NCBI GenBank assembly: GCA_035236585.1
Contig: CP141127.1
Location: forward strand, 75,435,495-75,499,494
Length of the DNA: 64,000 bases
Source of the DNA: Warburgia ugandensis
Lineage: Eukaryota; Streptophyta; Magnoliopsida; Canellales; Canellaceae
Direction of reading: 5' to 3'
Shown here: piece by piece, positions 60,440-64,000 of the stretch
Layout of the letters: each line of letters begins with the position of its first letter
Numbering within the stretch: position 1 is the first letter of the stretch
The notes under the pieces: generated by a model
Told to the model about the DNA's origin: nothing
Databases searched by the model: none
What the model saw: only the letters and a program-made list of their open reading frames with translations
Translations under genes and position numbers: made by a program

Positions 60440-61310
60440 CAAACATAAAATTTGAGCCCATAACTTCTCATATTGGTTATGGATAAGTTAACAAAAGATT
60501 TGAATGAGGAGTTTTCATTGTGCATGTTATTTACAAATGATATAGTTTTGATTGATGAGAACATAAAGCTAGAGTTATGGAGAGCTACATTAGAATCAAA
60601 AGGATTTAAAATTGGTTGAACTAATATAGAGTATATGGAATGCAATTTTAATAAGGAGGGGAGTAGGAGTGGAGCACTAGTGGAGATTGATAACCAAGAA
60701 GTCCCCTAAAAGAACACTTTCGATCCTTGTGATCAATAATTCATGAGTATGAGAGATTGAGAGGGAGGTCACACAGAGAATCTAAGTGGGTTGGATCAAA
60801 TGGAGATGTGCCCCTAGAGTTTAGTGTGATTAGAAGGTGCCACTCAAACTGAAAGGAAAATTCCACAGGATGGTTGTAAGGCTGGCTATGCTCTATAGAT
60901 CAGAGTGTTGGGTAGGTAAGGAACAACATGCATATAGGATGAGTGTTGTCAAAATGTGGATGTTGAAATGAATAAGTGGCAAGACAAGCAACGATATAAT
61001 TAAAAATGAAAACATTAGAGAAAACTTAGGAGTAGCACCAATAGGTAGCAAGATGAGGAAAACTAGACTTAGATGGTTTGGACATGTCCAATGTAACCAA
61101 AAAGGCCTCCAATTACGAGTAAGTGATCCAAGTCCTAGGTTTTAAAAGGGCAAGAGGAAGGCCCAAAAGAATGTAAATAGAAGTGGTGAGAAAAGATTTA
61201 AAAACTTTGATACTAAATGAAACCATGATACTTAATAGAGGGAATGGAAGAACAAGATTCATGTGATAAACAACTAATCAGGATAAGGACTTGATGATGA
61301 TGATGATGAT
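60440..61310 (+). mobile_element. RTE-type LINE, copy 3 (5'-truncated)
   Basis: The 3' third of the same LINE as at 13819-17345: the RT active-site segment FTNDIVLIDE near 60535, the RLRWFGHV segment near 61067, R-G-R-P-K near 61150, and a short (GATGAT)n tail at about 61293-61310. Stops and indels abound. 5' truncation is normal for LINEs. I could not identify a clear target duplication. Confidence 0.8.
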
Positions 61311-61914
61311 TGAAGAAAAGACCAAAAAAACAAAGAAGTATTTGAATTCTATATTTAAATTTGCACATGTTACTAGATTTGCATTAAGAATTTGATAAAT
61401 TATTCTTCAAAATGGAGTTTAATTTATAAACTTCTAAAATTGGGACATTTTCAAAAAGAATTTTGTTATTCGAACCTTTTATGATATCTTGACAAAATAT
61501 CTTAGAAATAAGAAAAAATAACTCGATATGTAGCCCAAACCTCAAATCTTAAATTTACATGTAAGAAAAACACAAAAACCCTATGCTTATTTATGGAAGA
61601 GAAAAACAACTCAATCAGCTACCATAACTTCAAATCTTAAATTTACATGTAAGAAAAAGACAAAACCCCTCTTGGGTGTTGTTACACTTTATACCAGCAT
61701 TCCTCTAAATTTATTACTATGGCCACAAAGTAAAATTTAAAAAGTATCCACACACAGCTCAAATTAATGAAAGGTAGCATCATGGAAATAAAAAACTAGG
61801 AGATGTAAAGAAGCACTACATGAGTATATAATAATCAAAATAAGTATTTGATTTGTAAGACCTTTGTCAACTAAAATATCTCAAAAAATGAAATAAACAA
61901 ACAGAAGAAATAGG

Positions 61915-62765
61915 GGTGGAAAAATATGACACAACACGTTTACACGACTCAAACTCAATACGAATTTAGTGAGTTAGGGTTGAGTTTTATCATGTTCGTG
62001 TCATTTTTGGGTCAACCCAAAAATGACAAGCCAAAAATCATGTCGTATTCAGGTCAATCAATGTTGACCCGCCATGTTGACCTATTTGATATGCGACCTA
62101 TTAATTTGACGTATTGACCCATCTAACCCGCAACCTGTTAACCAATCGGGTTGAAAATATAGGACAATTTTTCAAAAACAGTACTATATTATTATAGTAA
62201 TATAGGACGGTTTGTGAAAAACCGTCCTATATTACCCGTTCTACATTTTTATGGTTTTTAAAAAACCATCAATATAGGATGATTTTCAAAAACTATCATG
62301 TAGGACGGTTTTTTAAAACCGGTCCTATATTCTTATGGTTTTTGAAAAACCTTCAATATTGGATGAGTTTTCAAAAACCATCCTATACTCCTATACTCTA
62401 TATGGGATGGTTTTTGAAAACCAATTCTATATTATTATGATTTTCTAAAATCCTTCAATATAGGATAGGTTTTCAAAAAGCATCCTATACTTTATAGGAA
62501 TATAGGATGGGTTTTTAAAAATTGTCCTATATTTTTACGGTTTTTGAAAAACTAACCACCTATATTCTTATACGAAAAATCATCCTATATTAGTTATTTT
62601 ACATTCATTTAATCGTGTTACACGAGTCATGTTGACTCATTTAATAATCGTGTCGTGTTCGAGTCACATGTTCTTGACACGATTATTAAGTGGGTCATGT
62701 TCGTGTCGACCCATATACTATAATGGGTTAGTCTCGACACGAACGCGACCCCAACCCTAATTGCT
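61915..62765. repeat. Palindrome array, possible foldback DNA element
   Basis: At 62150-62610, eight or so diverged copies of a short palindrome built on ATAGGACGGTTTTTGAAAAA and its complement (AAACCGTCCTATAT) sit head to tail. The outer parts (61915-62150 and 62610-62765) are rich in GGGTTGA, GTGTCGTG and GACCC motifs. The left edge TAGGGGTGGAAAAATATGAC and the reverse complement of the right edge TAGGGTTGGGGTCGCGTTCG are loosely similar, like terminal inverted repeats. No protein is encoded. I cannot assign a superfamily, and no matching target duplication was found. Confidence 0.5.
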
Positions 62766-62839
62766 AGGCCTAAGCAGAAATAGCTCATTGATGAACTAGA
62801 AATGACATAATAATTACTATATAATTACAAAGTGCTTGA

Positions 62840-63551
62840 GCATTTAGGGGTAGGCCTTATGGGAAGTGCTTCAAATTGGTGCAATAGTTATAGATCATAT
62901 AATTCTTCTACACCCATTTTTGAATTTGTTGGCTTGCTGAGTCAAGCTCTTTAGTTAACCAAGCTGTGTCAAAGAAAGAAGATTTACTCTTTGAGGCACA
63001 AGATGATGAATTGGAAGACCAAATACATGCATTAGCATTGAAGTTTCTATAGGATGCAATGAAGGGCGCTTTCGACCAATCGATTTTAACATGGCCTCCT
63101 TAATTTGCCTAATCATCTACATTCCAGAGGCTCGAATATAAACTCATTGATCTATCCTTAGGGAAAGGTAAAATTTTTAGATTCTTGAATTCTCTAATGG
63201 AAGTGTTGTCAACATAGAAACTACAAGACAACCAAGTAAACATAAGAAAGATATAAAAAAATAAAAGCATTCAGATAAGACAATTAGACATGCACAGAGC
63301 ACATTTTAGTATATGTTAATATGGTCAATAAATAGATGGGATCAATAAGAGTGCTTACAAAATATTTTGGGGCTTCCATAAGATGGAGTATGCATGGTAG
63401 TGTTTGGCGGGGTCAAACCAGAGGTAGAATTGTTGTTCCCTATACCCTTTCCCATAGTTGAACACATTTGTGTGAAGAATTTACAGGTCTCAGCTTAGAT
63501 TGCAACCAATTCATAGTCGATATCGTGTTGGTTAGGCCATGGAAATAAGAG
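62840..63551 (-). pseudogene. XTH-E: exons 2 and 3 of a dead XTH
   Basis: Exon 2 is 63551-63359 (193 bp, one short of the usual 194, hence a frameshift) and exon 3 is 63220 to about 62840. The catalytic region reads HDIDYELVAI where intact copies have [10 protein letters not shown], so the nucleophile Glu and the acid/base Glu context are lost. Exon 3 keeps alignment over its length ([19 protein letters not shown]-like [21 protein letters not shown]) but has stops at the Trp after DD, shortly after at an Ala-Asn-stop, at WV-stop and after HFP. Exon 1 is not seen within the window; an LTR-like sequence begins about 200-300 bp upstream of exon 2. Confidence 0.85.
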
Positions 63552-63849
63552 CTACAATTTAGGAAAGTTTAACAAATGTTAATCACACATAAAAGTCCAT
63601 AATTTAAATGAAGAATATTACTCTTAGAAATTTTTTCAATGGAATTCTAATATCAAATATTGAGTTATCTTCTATAAAAAAATAAGCAATTTAGCAAACT
63701 ATTGCAATACAGAGCATTTGTTTATTATTTTATTTTCTTTTATTACTCCTTAAAGAAAAGAAAAAAAGTTCTATAAGTAATATACGTAAACTTTACTTCA
63801 TTGATTATCTATATATATTATTTGAGAATTACATTAAATTAAAATTTTA

Positions 63850-64000
63850 GTTTTAAAAAATAATAATTATAGAGGTCAAATCTAGAGTTGAAATACAGAT
63901 CATTATTTGGTATTCAAAAAATGAAATTCAATGACACTAAGAATTTCTCAATCAAGTTTAGATGGAAAAGTTATGAGTGTTTGAATTTGAGGAGCATTTG
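63850..64000 (+). repeat. Start of a gypsy-type LTR at window edge
   Basis: AAATTCAATGACACTAAGAA followed by an AAAAGTTATGAGTGTTTGAA block and GAGCATTTG matches the layout of 3808-3895 in the solo LTR and of 43635-43712 in the Tekay-like LTR. The element continues beyond the window, in the region where XTH-E exon 1 would be expected. Confidence 0.55.

Overview
This is nuclear DNA from a flowering plant. It contains intron-bearing xyloglucan endotransglucosylase/hydrolase (XTH) genes with GT..AG introns. Around them lie Ty1/copia and Ty3/gypsy (chromovirus) LTR retrotransposons primed by initiator tRNA-Met, RTE-type LINEs with TGA-repeat tails, microsatellites and a small plastid ndhB fragment. 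The species cannot be named from the sequence. About two thirds of the window is transposon-derived.

The host genes are one local XTH cluster with five members. XTH-A (minus, 12026-13138) is broken by indels. XTH-B (plus, 18430-19537; 3 exons, 296 codons plus stop) is the only fully open copy. XTH-C (minus, 48175-49240) has lost its start codon and carries a frameshift. XTH-D (minus, exons between 51128 and 58223) is open except for one TAG in exon 1. XTH-E (minus, 62840-63551, exons 2 and 3 only) is riddled with stops. A and B are arranged head to head. The best matches by recalled motifs are the secreted XTH22-25/TCH4-like group.

Left region (1-11 kb): a three-layer nest. A decayed copia element (RNase H end 2735-3392, RT 9841-10440, minus) was split by an RTE LINE (3393-9824, minus, 16-bp target duplication). 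That LINE was then hit by a gypsy element, which survives as a solo LTR (3648-6626, 5-bp duplication CTATT). A second, full-length RTE LINE (13819-17345, plus, 15-bp duplication) lies between XTH-A and XTH-B. A 5'-truncated third copy is at about 60440-61310.

Middle region (19.8-46.4 kb): a complete but mutated copia element (19825-25121, minus, duplication TATTG) lies 287 bp past the XTH-B stop. It is followed by a 21-kb composite of two Tekay/Del-like chromovirus elements (25243-46441, outer duplication AACCT). The second element inserted in reverse into the 5' LTR of the first (duplication CCAGT). The segment between the two inverted arms was then apparently flipped, leaving a palindrome with arms of about 9.15 kb around a spacer of about 1.5 kb.

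Right region (46.4-64 kb): the XTH-C, -D and -E relics and non-coding DNA, with a plastid fragment in XTH-D intron 1, a duplicated exon fragment in XTH-D intron 2, an array of short palindromes at 62.15-62.6 kb, and the start of another gypsy LTR at the right edge. I saw no CRISPR, operon or obviously new biochemical system. The most unusual object is the flipped nested retroelement palindrome.
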